NCBI GenBank assembly: GCA_020848435.1
Contig: JADLAC010000043.1
Span: 128,670 to 192,669, forward strand
Reading direction: 5' to 3'
Length of the DNA stretch: 64,000 nucleotides
Origin: Burkholderiales bacterium
GTDB lineage: Bacteria > Pseudomonadota > Gammaproteobacteria > Burkholderiales > WYBJ01
Below, one piece after another: positions 28,229 to 36,679 of the stretch (positions within the stretch are counted from its first letter, which is position 1; each line of letters begins with the position of its first letter). The notes below the pieces were generated by a model, which had not been told where the DNA came from, did not search any database, and was given only the letters and a program-made list of their open reading frames with translations. A program made the position numbers and the translations under genes.

Positions 28229-28944
28229 CGCAGCGTCTCGATGTCCGCGCGCTCGGCATTGATCTCGATCGATGCGATCAGGCCGTCGGCAAGACGCAGG
28301 ACGCGGTTCGCCATCGCGGCGATCACGGCGTTATGGGTAATCACCACCGCGGTGGTGCCCAGATCGGCATTGACGTCGGCGATCACCTTCAACACGAGCT
28401 TGCCGGTTTCGTAATCCAGGGCGCCGGTCGGCTCATCGCATAACAGGACCTCCGGGCGCTTCGCGATGGCACGGGCGATGGCGACGCGTTGCTGCTCCCC
28501 GCCCGAGAGCTGGGATGGAAAATGGTCCATGCGCTCGGCCAGGCCGACCCGCCGCAGCGCTTCTTGCGCCGGCATGGGGCGCGCGGCGATCTCGGTCACG
28601 AGCGCGACGTTCTCACGCGCGGTGAGGCTCGGAATGAGGTTGTAGAACTGGAAGACGAAACCCACGTGCTCGCGCCGAAAGCGGGTTCTTCGCGCCTCGT
28701 CGGCCGCGCCGATATCGTGCTCGCCCCAGCGCGCCTCGCCGGAGCTCGGCACGTCGAGACCGCCCAGGATGTTGAGCAAGGTCGACTTGCCGGAGCCCGA
28801 CGGCCCGAGCAGCACCAGCAGCTCGCCGCGATAGATCTCGAGGTCCACGCCGCGCAGCGCGTGTACGAGCTGCTCGCCGGTGCGGTAGACCTTGGTCAGC
28901 TTGCGGCCGACGAATATCGCTTCGTCGCGGCTGGGCGCGCTCAC
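28222..28944 (-). CDS. ABC transporter ATPase (MacB/LolD-like)
   Basis: Cytoplasmic ATPase of 240 residues. Walker [10 protein letters not shown], the Q-loop in [18 protein letters not shown], signature LSGGEQQR, Walker [13 protein letters not shown] and the H-loop THN are all present; [10 protein letters not shown] is typical of the MacB/LolD/FtsE group. The start is GTG 28944, overlapping the universal-stress-protein stop as GTGA, and the stop overlaps the permease start. The tight spacing indicates one coupled operon. Confidence 0.9.
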   Translation of the reverse strand: MSAPSRDEAIFVGRKLTKVYRTGEQLVHALRGVDLEIYRGELLVLLGPSGSGKSTLLNILGGLDVPSSGEARWGEHDIGAADEARRTRFRREHVGFVFQFYNLIPSLTARENVALVTEIAARPMPAQEALRRVGLAERMDHFPSQLSGGEQQRVAIARAIAKRPEVLLCDEPTGALDYETGKLVLKVIADVNADLGTTAVVITHNAVIAAMANRVLRLADGLIASIEINAERADIETLRW

Positions 28945-29366
28945 TTGACGACCGTGACCGGCACCTCCGCCATGTGGGCGACCTTGGATGCAACCGATCC
29001 CAGCACCAGCGAATGCACCCGGCCATGGCTGCTCGCGCCCATCACGATCGCATCGCAGCCGCGGCGGTGCGCGCATTCGACGATGCTCTCGGCAGGCCGG
29101 CCGATGGCGATCTCGGTGTCGTTGGCAACACCGGCCTGGTCGACCAGGGCCTGCGCCGATTCGAGCACTCTGCGGCCCGCCTCGGTGTGTTGATCCATCA
29201 CTTCTTCGGCGGTCAGCAGATTGCTCACTTCGCCGCTCATCGCCGGGGGTTGTACGTTGAGCAGCAGAATGCGCGCCTCGCCCAGGCGGCGCGCCATGTC
29301 GAGCGCGTAGCGCACTGCATTCTCAGCATGCTCGGAACCATCGACCGCCACCAGCATCGTATACAC
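28941..29366 (-). CDS. Universal stress protein, UspA family
   Basis: Cytoplasmic nucleotide-binding stress protein, 141 residues. It has the N-terminal [14 protein letters not shown] strand and the ATP-binding GRPAESIVE...[18 protein letters not shown] motif of ATP-binding UspA proteins. GTG 29366 is chosen because GGGGG lies 8 bases upstream and the domain begins immediately; an upstream ATG at 29417 adds residues foreign to the family. It leads the exporter operon and is divergent from acetate kinase (177 bp shared upstream region), a pairing suggestive of energy or oxygen stress control. Confidence 0.88.
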   Translation of the reverse strand: MYTMLVAVDGSEHAENAVRYALDMARRLGEARILLLNVQPPAMSGEVSNLLTAEEVMDQHTEAGRRVLESAQALVDQAGVANDTEIAIGRPAESIVECAHRRGCDAIVMGASSHGRVHSLVLGSVASKVAHMAEVPVTVVK

Positions 29367-29543
29367 GCCATCCCCCGTCCGCCATGCCGCCGGGCGCGCG
29401 CCCGCGGCCCTCACCATACATGCTACCTTGCAGCGCGCCGCGCGCCAATCCGAACGAGCGCTGATCCGCTGAGGCGACGGGGCGAAACGCGCGACGGCGC
29501 CACGGGCGGCGCAGCGTGATGCGTGCATTCATGGGGCATGACC

Positions 29544-30722
29544 ATGACCGAATCGCTGTTGGTATTGAATGCGGGGTCGTCCAGCATCAAGTTCGCCGTC
29601 TACCCGCTGGCAGGCGATGGCCTGGGCGAGCGCAGCATGCGCGGCCAGGTCGCCGGCATCGGCCAGTCACCCCGGCTGGAAGCGAGCGATACGCACGGCC
29701 GCTCGATCGCCGCCGAGGCGGCAAGCGCGGTCAACACCCACGGCGATGCGCTCGAACGCCTGCTCGCCTGGCTCGATACCCGCGGCGACGTCGGCCGCGT
29801 GATCGCGGCCGGACATCGGGTCGTGCACGGCGGCGAGAAGTACGCGGCGCCGGTTCGGATCGATGACGGCGTGATCGCCGACCTGCAGGCCCTGGTGCCG
29901 ATGGCGCGCTTGCACCAGCCCTACGAGATCGATGCCATCCTGGCGCTGCGGCGCAGGCACGCCGCGCTGTGCCAGGTCGCTTGCTTCGATACCGCTTTCC
30001 ACCGGACGCTTCCGCAGGTGGCCCAGCAATTCCCCTTGCCGCGGGCGGTGATCGACAGCGGCGTGCGCCGCTACGGCTTTCACGGCCTGTCGTATGCCTA
30101 CGTCGCGGGCAAGCTCGAGCAGGTCCTGGTCAACCCTGGCGAGGCCCGAGCCGTCGTCGCCCATCTGGGCAGCGGCTCGAGCATGTGCGCCATGCGCGGG
30201 GGCGTGAGCCAAGCGACGACCATGGGCTTCACCGTGCTCGACGGCCTCATGATGGGCACGCGCAGCGGCAGCATCGACCCGGGCATCGTGTTCTACCTGA
30301 TCCAGGAACGCGGCATGGATGTCCAACGGGTGAGCGACCTGCTCTACCGTCACTCCGGGCTGCTCGGCGTATCCGGCGTTACCTCCGACATGCGTGAGCT
30401 GTTGGCGAGCGCACATCCGCATGCGCGCGAAGCGGTGGATCTGTATGTCTATTCGGTCGTACGCGAGGCCGGCGCGCTGATCGCGTGCCTGGGCGGGATC
30501 GATGCCCTGGTCTTTACCGCCGGCATCGGCGAGCACGCGGCCCCCGTGCGCCAGCGCGTGTGCGAGGCGCTGGCGTGGCTCGGCATCGAGGTCGACACGC
30601 GCGCCAACGCGCAGCACGCGCTTTGCATCAGCACGGGGCGCAGCCGGGTTTCCGTCTGGGTGATTCCGACCGACGAGGAGCTCGTCATCGCGCGGGCGAC
30701 GCGCTCGCTGGCATCGTGCTGA
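29544..30722 (+). CDS. ackA: Acetate kinase
   Basis: Makes ATP and acetate from acetyl phosphate, 392 residues. The ASKHA motifs are visible: VLNAGSSSIKFAVY at the N-terminus, GHRVVHGG, CFDTAFHRTLP with RRYGFHGLSY, and FTAGIGEHA near the end. Gly-rich HLGSGSSMCA is slightly altered from the common HLGNGxS (Asn to Ser), as in some relatives. ATG 29544 follows GGGG by 7 bases; ATG 29538 is possible. Together with pta it completes the Pta-AckA route. Confidence 0.92.
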   Translation: MTESLLVLNAGSSSIKFAVYPLAGDGLGERSMRGQVAGIGQSPRLEASDTHGRSIAAEAASAVNTHGDALERLLAWLDTRGDVGRVIAAGHRVVHGGEKYAAPVRIDDGVIADLQALVPMARLHQPYEIDAILALRRRHAALCQVACFDTAFHRTLPQVAQQFPLPRAVIDSGVRRYGFHGLSYAYVAGKLEQVLVNPGEARAVVAHLGSGSSMCAMRGGVSQATTMGFTVLDGLMMGTRSGSIDPGIVFYLIQERGMDVQRVSDLLYRHSGLLGVSGVTSDMRELLASAHPHAREAVDLYVYSVVREAGALIACLGGIDALVFTAGIGEHAAPVRQRVCEALAWLGIEVDTRANAQHALCISTGRSRVSVWVIPTDEELVIARATRSLASC

Positions 30723-30867
30723 GCGCGCCCATCAGCGAAGGCATGGCGCGCGCGCGGCGCGCACAGACGGCGTTGGAGCGCGTCGCGGCATCGCAGCGTG
30801 CGCGGGCCCCATTGACGATCCGGCGCTCGATGTCGCGCTTCGCTATGGCGCTCGACCTCGGCAGCGC

Positions 30868-31671
30868 GTGGGTCGCGCCAGGCGAGGGTGGTATAGTCGC
30901 GTCGATAGACTCGCTCCGCAGGACGCAGCGCTGAATCCCGACACACTGTTGCTCACGGCCGTCGCCTTCCTGCTCGCGGGATTCGTGAAAGGCGTGATCG
31001 GCATGGGGATGCCGACGGTATCCCTGGCGTTGCTTTCGCTCGGCATGGGGCTGCCTGCGGCGGTGCAGATCGTGGTCGTGCCGACGTTCGTCACGAACGT
31101 CTGGCAGGCCCTGATCGGGGACGGGCTGCGGCGCCTGCTCAAGCGCTTTCGCTCGTTGCTCGTCGCCACGATCGCCGGCGTATGGATCGGCTACTTCCTG
31201 CTGTTTCGCACCCACCCCGAGGCGATGACCGCGCTGCTGGGCGCGGCGATAGGCATCTATGCCTTGAGCGGCCTGTTCAACGTACCATTGATGCCGCGGG
31301 TGAAACGCGAAGCCCTCGCCTCGCCGGTGGTCGGCCTGACAACCGGCGTGCTCGCCGGCGCGACGGGCAACATCTCCATGCCGGCGATCGCGTACCTGCA
31401 CCGCTTGAACCTGCCTCGCAACGACATCGTGCAGATGCTGGGGATTCTGTTCACGCTTGGCGCCGCGGCGCTCGGCTTCACCCTCGCCGGACACGGCAAC
31501 TATCAGCCGGAGCTGCTTGCGCTCTCCGCGCTGGCGGTCATCCCCGGGGTGACGGGCATGTTCGTCGGCCAGAAGGTGCGCGGGCGCTTATCCGAAAGAA
31601 CCTTTCGGCGCGCGTTGTTTTGCGGCTTGCTGCTCGCCGCAGCGCACCTCATGTGGAAAGGGTTGCGATAG
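30868..31671 (+). CDS. TauE/SafE family membrane permease
   Basis: Integral membrane protein of the sulfite exporter TauE/SafE family (DUF81), up to 267 residues with about eight hydrophobic helices. The repeated N-terminal GFVKGVIGMGMPTVSLALLS and internal TGVLAGATGNISMPAIAYL motifs mark the two inverted halves. Substrates in the family include sulfite, sulfoacetate and other organic anions. The start is unclear: GTG 30868 is the furthest; the first helix begins near codon 24, where a CTG (30931) with AGGA upstream could also serve. It lies before a Bug-type binding protein but 210 bp away. Confidence 0.8.
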   Translation: MGRARRGWYSRVDRLAPQDAALNPDTLLLTAVAFLLAGFVKGVIGMGMPTVSLALLSLGMGLPAAVQIVVVPTFVTNVWQALIGDGLRRLLKRFRSLLVATIAGVWIGYFLLFRTHPEAMTALLGAAIGIYALSGLFNVPLMPRVKREALASPVVGLTTGVLAGATGNISMPAIAYLHRLNLPRNDIVQMLGILFTLGAAALGFTLAGHGNYQPELLALSALAVIPGVTGMFVGQKVRGRLSERTFRRALFCGLLLAAAHLMWKGLR

Positions 31672-31881
31672 ACCCTGGCAGCGTCGGAGCGATCGCGGGT
31701 GGCAGCGCCGCCAATCGAGCGCCCGCAGGAGTGCGCTGCCGTGTCCTCGGACCGGGCCGGGCGCATCGACCCTAACGCCGGCGCAAGCACCTACGTTATT
31801 CCACATATTGAACTCTCCTCGGGGGCGGTATAGCCTGTTCCGCCCAATGAAACCCCGCCGCGTGCGGTACGAGGAGGCAAC

Positions 31882-32856
31882 ATGGCAAACGTCCGCTGGT
31901 CGATCCTGGTCGTAGCGTGTGTCTCGGCGCTGGGCGCCGCCGCGGTGCACGGCACCAACAACGGCTTCCCCAACAAGCCGCTGCGCATCATCGTGCCGTT
32001 CCCGCCCGGGGGCAGCAACGACTTGCTCGCACGCTACTTCGCCGACAAGCTGATGGAGCGCATGGGCCAGCAGGTCATCATCGACAATCGCGGCGGCGCC
32101 AACGGCATCATCGGAACGGACGTCGCGGCGCAGGCCACGCCCGACGGCTACAACATGCTGATCATTTCTACGTCGTTCACGATGAACGCCGCGGTGAGGA
32201 AGCTACCGTACGACGTGCACAAGTCCTTCGACCCGATCGCATTCATCGGCTCGTCGCCGAACTCGATGGTGATCTTTCCCGGTTGGCAGGTGAATGGATT
32301 GAAGGAAGTCGTGGCGATGGCCAAGGCGAACCCCGGCGCGCTCATGTACGCCCACACCGGCGTGGGCGGCTTCAACCACTTCGGCGGCGAGCTGTTCAAG
32401 CGAGCCGCCGGCATTGACATGGGCGCGGTACCTTACAAGGGGGGCGGACCGGCGATGATTGACGTCATGGCCGGCCAGATGAAGATCATGTTCAGCTCGC
32501 TCACGCAGTGCCTGCCGCACGTGCGCTCGGGCAAGCTCAAGCTGGTCGCGGTCGGCGCCGACAAGCGCAGCCCAACGGTGCCCGATGTCCCCACGTTCAT
32601 CGAATCCGGATTCCCGGGCTACGAAGTCTACGTATGGTGGGGTGTCGCGGCACCGGCCGGCGTGCCGCAAACCACTCGCGACCACCTGACCAGGGCGTTC
32701 GGCGATATCCTGCGCGATCCGGGCACGCGCAAGCGGCTTGCGACCGAGGCCGCCGAGGTGCGCGACATGGACCCGCCGGCGATTCGCAAGCTGATCGCCG
32801 ATGAAGTGGCGAAGTGGAACGAGGTCGCGAAAAGCGCCGGGATTCGAGTCAACTGA
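31882..32856 (+). CDS. Tripartite tricarboxylate transporter binding protein (Bug family)
   Basis: Periplasmic solute-binding protein of 324 residues. Signal peptide at 1-24; then the Bug signatures PLRIIVPFPPGGSNDLLAR, IDNRGGANGIIGTD, ATPDGYNML and PYKGGGPAMIDVMAGQ. Ligands in the family are mostly carboxylates and aromatic acids. A GAGGAGG ribosome site precedes ATG 31882. No TctA/TctB membrane subunits are nearby, as is common for the many orphan Bug genes of betaproteobacteria. Confidence 0.93.
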   Translation: MANVRWSILVVACVSALGAAAVHGTNNGFPNKPLRIIVPFPPGGSNDLLARYFADKLMERMGQQVIIDNRGGANGIIGTDVAAQATPDGYNMLIISTSFTMNAAVRKLPYDVHKSFDPIAFIGSSPNSMVIFPGWQVNGLKEVVAMAKANPGALMYAHTGVGGFNHFGGELFKRAAGIDMGAVPYKGGGPAMIDVMAGQMKIMFSSLTQCLPHVRSGKLKLVAVGADKRSPTVPDVPTFIESGFPGYEVYVWWGVAAPAGVPQTTRDHLTRAFGDILRDPGTRKRLATEAAEVRDMDPPAIRKLIADEVAKWNEVAKSAGIRVN

Positions 32857-32904
32857 ATTCCCGGCCGCGAGCGCCGGCGGGTGAATCGCCGGCTGTGCTT
32901 CAGA

Positions 32905-33225
32905 CTACTGGCCGCGCACTTCCAGGTTGTTCCTGACCTCGCCCACGCCGTTGACTTCGCGGGCGAGCTGACCCGCACGCACCCGCTCGGCCTCGGAGCG
33001 CACGAAACCGCTGAGCTGGACCGTGCCTTTGAACGTGTCGACGTTGACCGATGTCCCCTTCACCTGCGGGTCGTTCAACAGCGAGGTCTTTACTTTGGTG
33101 GTCAGCACCCGGTCGTCGATGAACTCGCCGGTACTGGTCTTGGTCGGCGATCCGCCGCAAGCGGTGAGCGCCAATGCAAGCACGCCCGCAGCCGACAATT
33201 GCAACACTCGTTCACGCATAGCCAT
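32905..33225 (-). CDS. BON-domain lipoprotein (OsmY-like)
   Basis: Predicted envelope lipoprotein of 106 residues with signal and lipobox LTAC (Cys23), followed by one BON domain (DRVLTTKVKTSLL...GTVQLSGFV...VNGVGEVRNNLEV). BON domains bind phospholipid or surface components; OsmY relatives respond to osmotic stress. ATG 33225 with AAGGAG upstream is chosen; another ATG follows two codons later. A GCCGGCG/CGCCGGC hairpin (32873-32893) separates it from the convergent Bug gene. Confidence 0.88.
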   Translation of the reverse strand: MAMRERVLQLSAAGVLALALTACGGSPTKTSTGEFIDDRVLTTKVKTSLLNDPQVKGTSVNVDTFKGTVQLSGFVRSEAERVRAGQLAREVNGVGEVRNNLEVRGQ

Positions 33226-33328
33226 GATCTCTCCTTGTTCCTTCAACGCGAAGTGACGCCGCCGCACTCGACCAGCGGTCGTTGCGCTTCCAGGCGCAAC
33301 ACCTGTGCCTGTCCGCGAGCGCTATTCG

Positions 33329-33516
33329 CTAGGAGCCTGTCGGACTTGATTTCACGTGTGCGACGGAGGCGATTTCCGCGCAGGGCTAGGAGGACGACGC
33401 AGCCGATAGCGAGACTATCGGCAAGTCGTTCGACACCGCCATGCGCGAAAAGCGCCCCGTCCCTTGGGGTTGCGCCCACAACGCATCGCGCGAAATCAAG
33501 TCCGACAGGCTCCTAG
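33329..33516. mobile_element. MITE-like element with perfect 24-bp inverted repeats, flanked by CTAG
   Basis: TAGGAGCCTGTCGGACTTGA continuing to TTTC (33330-33353) is repeated exactly in inverse at 33492-33515. CTAG occurs at both borders (33329-33332, 33513-33516). The interior carries a second hairpin (GCCGATAG 33402-33409 with CTATCGGC 33415-33422) and fragments of reading frame without a start. No transposase is encoded. Its minus-strand TAG end is the stop codon of the AI-2E fusion gene. Sequence differs from the element at 10.2 kb, so it is a separate family. Confidence 0.8.
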
Positions 33517-35360
33517 GGCGCGGCTGCCGGCGAAGCTTCCAGCCCGCCGTCACCCGCACGCGCGCGCGAGGCGCTGGCTTGCAGTGCCGAATGGATCGCG
33601 ATGAAGGCAAGGCGCAAGTCGTCGATCGAGGTGTAGACCGCGGATGCGCCCGCCGTGCGCAACACGTCGCGCTCGTGGGCGAAGCGTCCGTCACCGCCCC
33701 AGCGCGCCACGATGATCGTCGTGCCGGGAAAGCGCTTGCGCAAACGCCGGCAGATGAGCTTCGCCGAGAGCATACCCTCCGGCGGCATGCTGCCGATACA
33801 CACGCCATCGGCGATATAGCGGCCGATCAGCTCGACGGTCTCGGATACCAGCAGGTCGCTGGAACACAGCTCGAGCTCGAACCGGCCCGGATCGAGCACC
33901 TGCTGGAGCATCAGATGGCCGATACGGTCGGCGTCGTCGCGAGCGATGCAGAGAATGCGCACCCGGCGCTCGCCGGCGCGTGCTCCGGCTGCGCCTGCCT
34001 CGACGCCAGCGCGAACGCGAGTGCCCATCGACTCGATCAGCGCCCGCGCGCTTTTCAGGATGTCGGCATATTCCCCGGCCGAAATGCGCTGCAACACGGC
34101 GTCATTGGAAGCGACCCGCAGCGCGGGCAGGAGCAGCTCATCGTAGGCGTGCACCAAGCCATCGCTGTGCGCATGCGCGCCGGCCAGCCGTGTGCATTCC
34201 TCGAGATCGCGCGACAGCAGCCGCTGGTAGAGCCGGTCCGGCGCATCCAGCACCGGCCGGTCGCCGAGCGCGATCTCGAGGAAGCGGAATTGAGGCAGGA
34301 AGCGGGCGATGACCATCAGACAAGCGGTCAAAGGGGTAGCGAGCAACAACGCGATCGGCCCCCATAACCAGGTCCAGAACGCAAGCATGATGAGGGTCGC
34401 CGTCGGGGAAACACCGATGCCCGGGCCGATCAACCATGCTTCCAACCCGATGAAGACGATCTCGAGGACGACGAACCAGCCGGCTACGAGCAGCGGACCC
34501 TCCCAGCCCTGCATCGTCAGCACGCTGACGACGAAGGGCAGCGTGAACGCCAGTGCAGCGCCAATGAAAGGCACATAGCGCAGTGCGATCGCGAGCAGGC
34601 CCCACAGGGGTGCGAACGGAATGCCGATCAGGTACAGACCCAAGCCGTAGGCAAGACCGAACGAGGTGTTGACGGTGAACTGTGTGAGCAACGTGCGGGT
34701 GATGCGCTCGGTCGCTTCATCGATCGCGCGCGTGGTGATCGGCAAGCGCGCACGCCCGGCCAATCCGTAGATGCGCTCGCGCAAGTCCTCGCGGCGCATC
34801 AGGATGAACGCGAGTAATGCGAACGCCAACACCGTGCCGCCGATCGCCGGCGCGGCCGTGCGAGCGGTTTCCGGCAGTCGATCCAGCGCCAAGGGGCTTT
34901 GCGGCTCGACCACGGTCACCTTGACCGCATCCGGCGGCGCGGCGGCGCTGGTTGCGGTGTCGCCGCTGATCTGCCGATCCACGCGCTGCGCGATGTCGCG
35001 CAGCTTGCTGAAGATCGAGCCTTCGTCGCTACGAAGCAGCGCGAGCTTGTGCCGCAAGTTGCCTTCGTATTGCGGGAATACATCGAGCAGGTCATTGGTC
35101 TGGCGGGCCACCACCCAGCCGAGCCCGCCCAGGGCAATCAATACCAGGCAAACGGCCGCACCGACGGCGGCGAGCCGCGGTATGCCGTTGCGTTCGAGCG
35201 AGCGTACGGCGGGCGTGAGCAGGAAGGCGGCAAGGATGGCGATGCCGATGGGTATCAACAGCGAGGCCGCCATGCGCAGCCCCGCGATCGCGAGCGCGAG
35301 CGTACCGAGCGCGAAAAACGGCCCCGCCCAGCGCCACTGCTTTCGGTTGCTCCCGCTCAT
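33513..35360 (-). CDS. AI-2E family permease fused to a C-terminal Rossmann (B12-domain-like) unit
   Basis: Predicted 615-residue inner-membrane protein. Residues 12-95 and 170-365 carry the AI-2E transporter core (RYVPFIGAALAFTLPF, LIGPGIGVSP, FWTWLWGPIALLLATPL). A cytoplasmic helical linker (370-460) leads to a Rossmann-like domain (468-595) resembling cobalamin-binding modules: CIARDDADRIGHLML occupies the place of the DxHxxG motif, but the B12-ligating His is Asp478, and GSMPPEGMLSAKLICRRL follows. Cobalamin binding is therefore unlikely. ATG 35360. The stop codon TAG lies in the terminal repeat of the neighbouring MITE-like element. A signalling or gating role for the fusion is inference. 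Confidence 0.82.
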   Translation of the reverse strand: MSGSNRKQWRWAGPFFALGTLALAIAGLRMAASLLIPIGIAILAAFLLTPAVRSLERNGIPRLAAVGAAVCLVLIALGGLGWVVARQTNDLLDVFPQYEGNLRHKLALLRSDEGSIFSKLRDIAQRVDRQISGDTATSAAAPPDAVKVTVVEPQSPLALDRLPETARTAAPAIGGTVLAFALLAFILMRREDLRERIYGLAGRARLPITTRAIDEATERITRTLLTQFTVNTSFGLAYGLGLYLIGIPFAPLWGLLAIALRYVPFIGAALAFTLPFVVSVLTMQGWEGPLLVAGWFVVLEIVFIGLEAWLIGPGIGVSPTATLIMLAFWTWLWGPIALLLATPLTACLMVIARFLPQFRFLEIALGDRPVLDAPDRLYQRLLSRDLEECTRLAGAHAHSDGLVHAYDELLLPALRVASNDAVLQRISAGEYADILKSARALIESMGTRVRAGVEAGAAGARAGERRVRILCIARDDADRIGHLMLQQVLDPGRFELELCSSDLLVSETVELIGRYIADGVCIGSMPPEGMLSAKLICRRLRKRFPGTTIIVARWGGDGRFAHERDVLRTAGASAVYTSIDDLRLAFIAIHSALQASASRARAGDGGLEASPAAAP

Positions 35361-35590
35361 CGCAGCTGCCTGACCGTGCCAATGAAGCGTGAAAGGGTTT
35401 GACCGCTATGCGGGTATCCGTGCTCAAGGCCCTAGGCAGGTTGCTGCGGTCGAGGATCGGCCTTGCACCATCGCCGGCATGAAAACACAGCTCCGGCGCC
35501 GCCCGAAGAAGATCGCCGAGCGCGACCGATGAAGACGAAGCTTCCTCGGTCGGCGCCCGGCGCGATAGGTCGCTGTCGCTAGCAGTGTGA

Positions 35591-36169
35591 TTACCGGCCG
35601 AACTCGGCCCGTGCCCGTTGCTGGCACTGATCCTTCGCTTCGCCCGCGAGCGAATCGCAGCGCTCGCGCGCCGCGCGGTATTGCGCTTCGCGACTGTCGG
35701 CGGTCGCTTCGCGCCGAGTCTCGGCGACGCGATCGCGACTGCGCGCCGATCCCTCGTCCGAGGTGCGCGCCACCTTGGCGTCGGCCTTCGCCTTCACTTC
35801 TGCGGCCTTGGCGTCCTTGAGACACACGTCCTTCGCGTTGCCGGCCTTGTCGTCGCAGCGCTCCTTCGCGACTTCGTAGTCGGCTTCGGCGCGTGCAACC
35901 CGCGCCTCGTAACGCGCCTCGGCGGTGGCATCGTTACGCGCCTTCAGCTCGGCCTTGGCGACCTTCTCGTTGCCCTTCGCTTCCGCCATGCAGATGTCCT
36001 TGGCGTTGCCCGAGCGGGAGTCGCAGGCTTGCCGTGCGCTCTTGTATTGCGCTTCGACGCGCTCGCGCTCGCTCTTGTATTGCTCCTTGGTCATCGTGTC
36101 GGCGGCGGCGGGAAAGGCGAACGCCATTCCGACCGCGGCGGCGACGAGGCTGTTACGAATCGTCTTCAT
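35591..36169 (-). CDS. Periplasmic protein with three Cys-pair repeats, function unknown
   Basis: No family function recognised. Signal peptide 1-23 (FAFPAAA), then a highly charged, Ala/Lys/Glu/Arg-rich helical protein (192 residues). Three repeats start at Tyr42, Tyr98 and Tyr164, each of the form Y-x-x-A-(K/R)-x-x-C-D followed by G-(N/E)-A-K-D-x-C, with exactly 11 residues between the two cysteines (49/60, 105/116, 171/182). Each pair could form a disulfide across a helical hairpin. A GGAGA site precedes ATG 36169. The CsbD gene lies 30 bp downstream of the start on the same strand, upstream in transcription, so both may be stress-induced together. Confidence 0.75.
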   Translation of the reverse strand: MKTIRNSLVAAAVGMAFAFPAAADTMTKEQYKSERERVEAQYKSARQACDSRSGNAKDICMAEAKGNEKVAKAELKARNDATAEARYEARVARAEADYEVAKERCDDKAGNAKDVCLKDAKAAEVKAKADAKVARTSDEGSARSRDRVAETRREATADSREAQYRAARERCDSLAGEAKDQCQQRARAEFGR

Positions 36170-36199
36170 TGGTCGTCTCCTGTCTCGTTGGCTGTGGCA

Positions 36200-36412
36200 T
36201 CAGGCATCGAAGTCGCGCTGGCGGCGCTCCCACTCGGTGAGCTGGCGCTCCGCCTCGTCCTTCTCGATGCCGTAGACTTCCTGAATCTTTCCGGAGAGCT
36301 GCTCGCGCCGCCCGGCGATGACGTCGAGCTGGTCGTCCGTCAGCTTGCCCCATTGGGCTTTCACCTGGCCCTTGAATTGTTTCCAGTTGCCTTCCACACG
36401 ATCCCAGTTCAT
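36200..36412 (-). CDS. CsbD family stress protein
   Basis: Small hydrophilic protein of 70 residues. MNWDRVEGNWKQFKGQVK and WGKLTDDQLDVIAGRREQL are the CsbD signature; such proteins accumulate under general stress, mechanism unknown. ATG 36412 has an AAGGAG site 7 bases upstream. It is followed 30 bp later by the Cys-repeat protein gene in a likely operon. Confidence 0.92.
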   Translation of the reverse strand: MNWDRVEGNWKQFKGQVKAQWGKLTDDQLDVIAGRREQLSGKIQEVYGIEKDEAERQLTEWERRQRDFDA

Positions 36413-36679
36413 GCCTGTCTCCTTCCAATCGGTCGTATAGCGACGTGCCCGCGTCGGGGCCACGGGAGCTATATCGCATGTGGCGGGCCCGACGTACGCG
36501 AAGCCAAGTGTGCGACCAAACGGCAGCACGCAGCGAAAAGAACGGATTTCCTGCGAGGCCGGCGGCAGGCATAATCCCAGCCGCAATTCTTACCGGGAGC
36601 GCGCTTGCGTATCGGACCGGATTTCGCGCGCGAGCGATTTCGTATAGCTTGCCAACCCGATCGATCACAGGAGGAGTGA

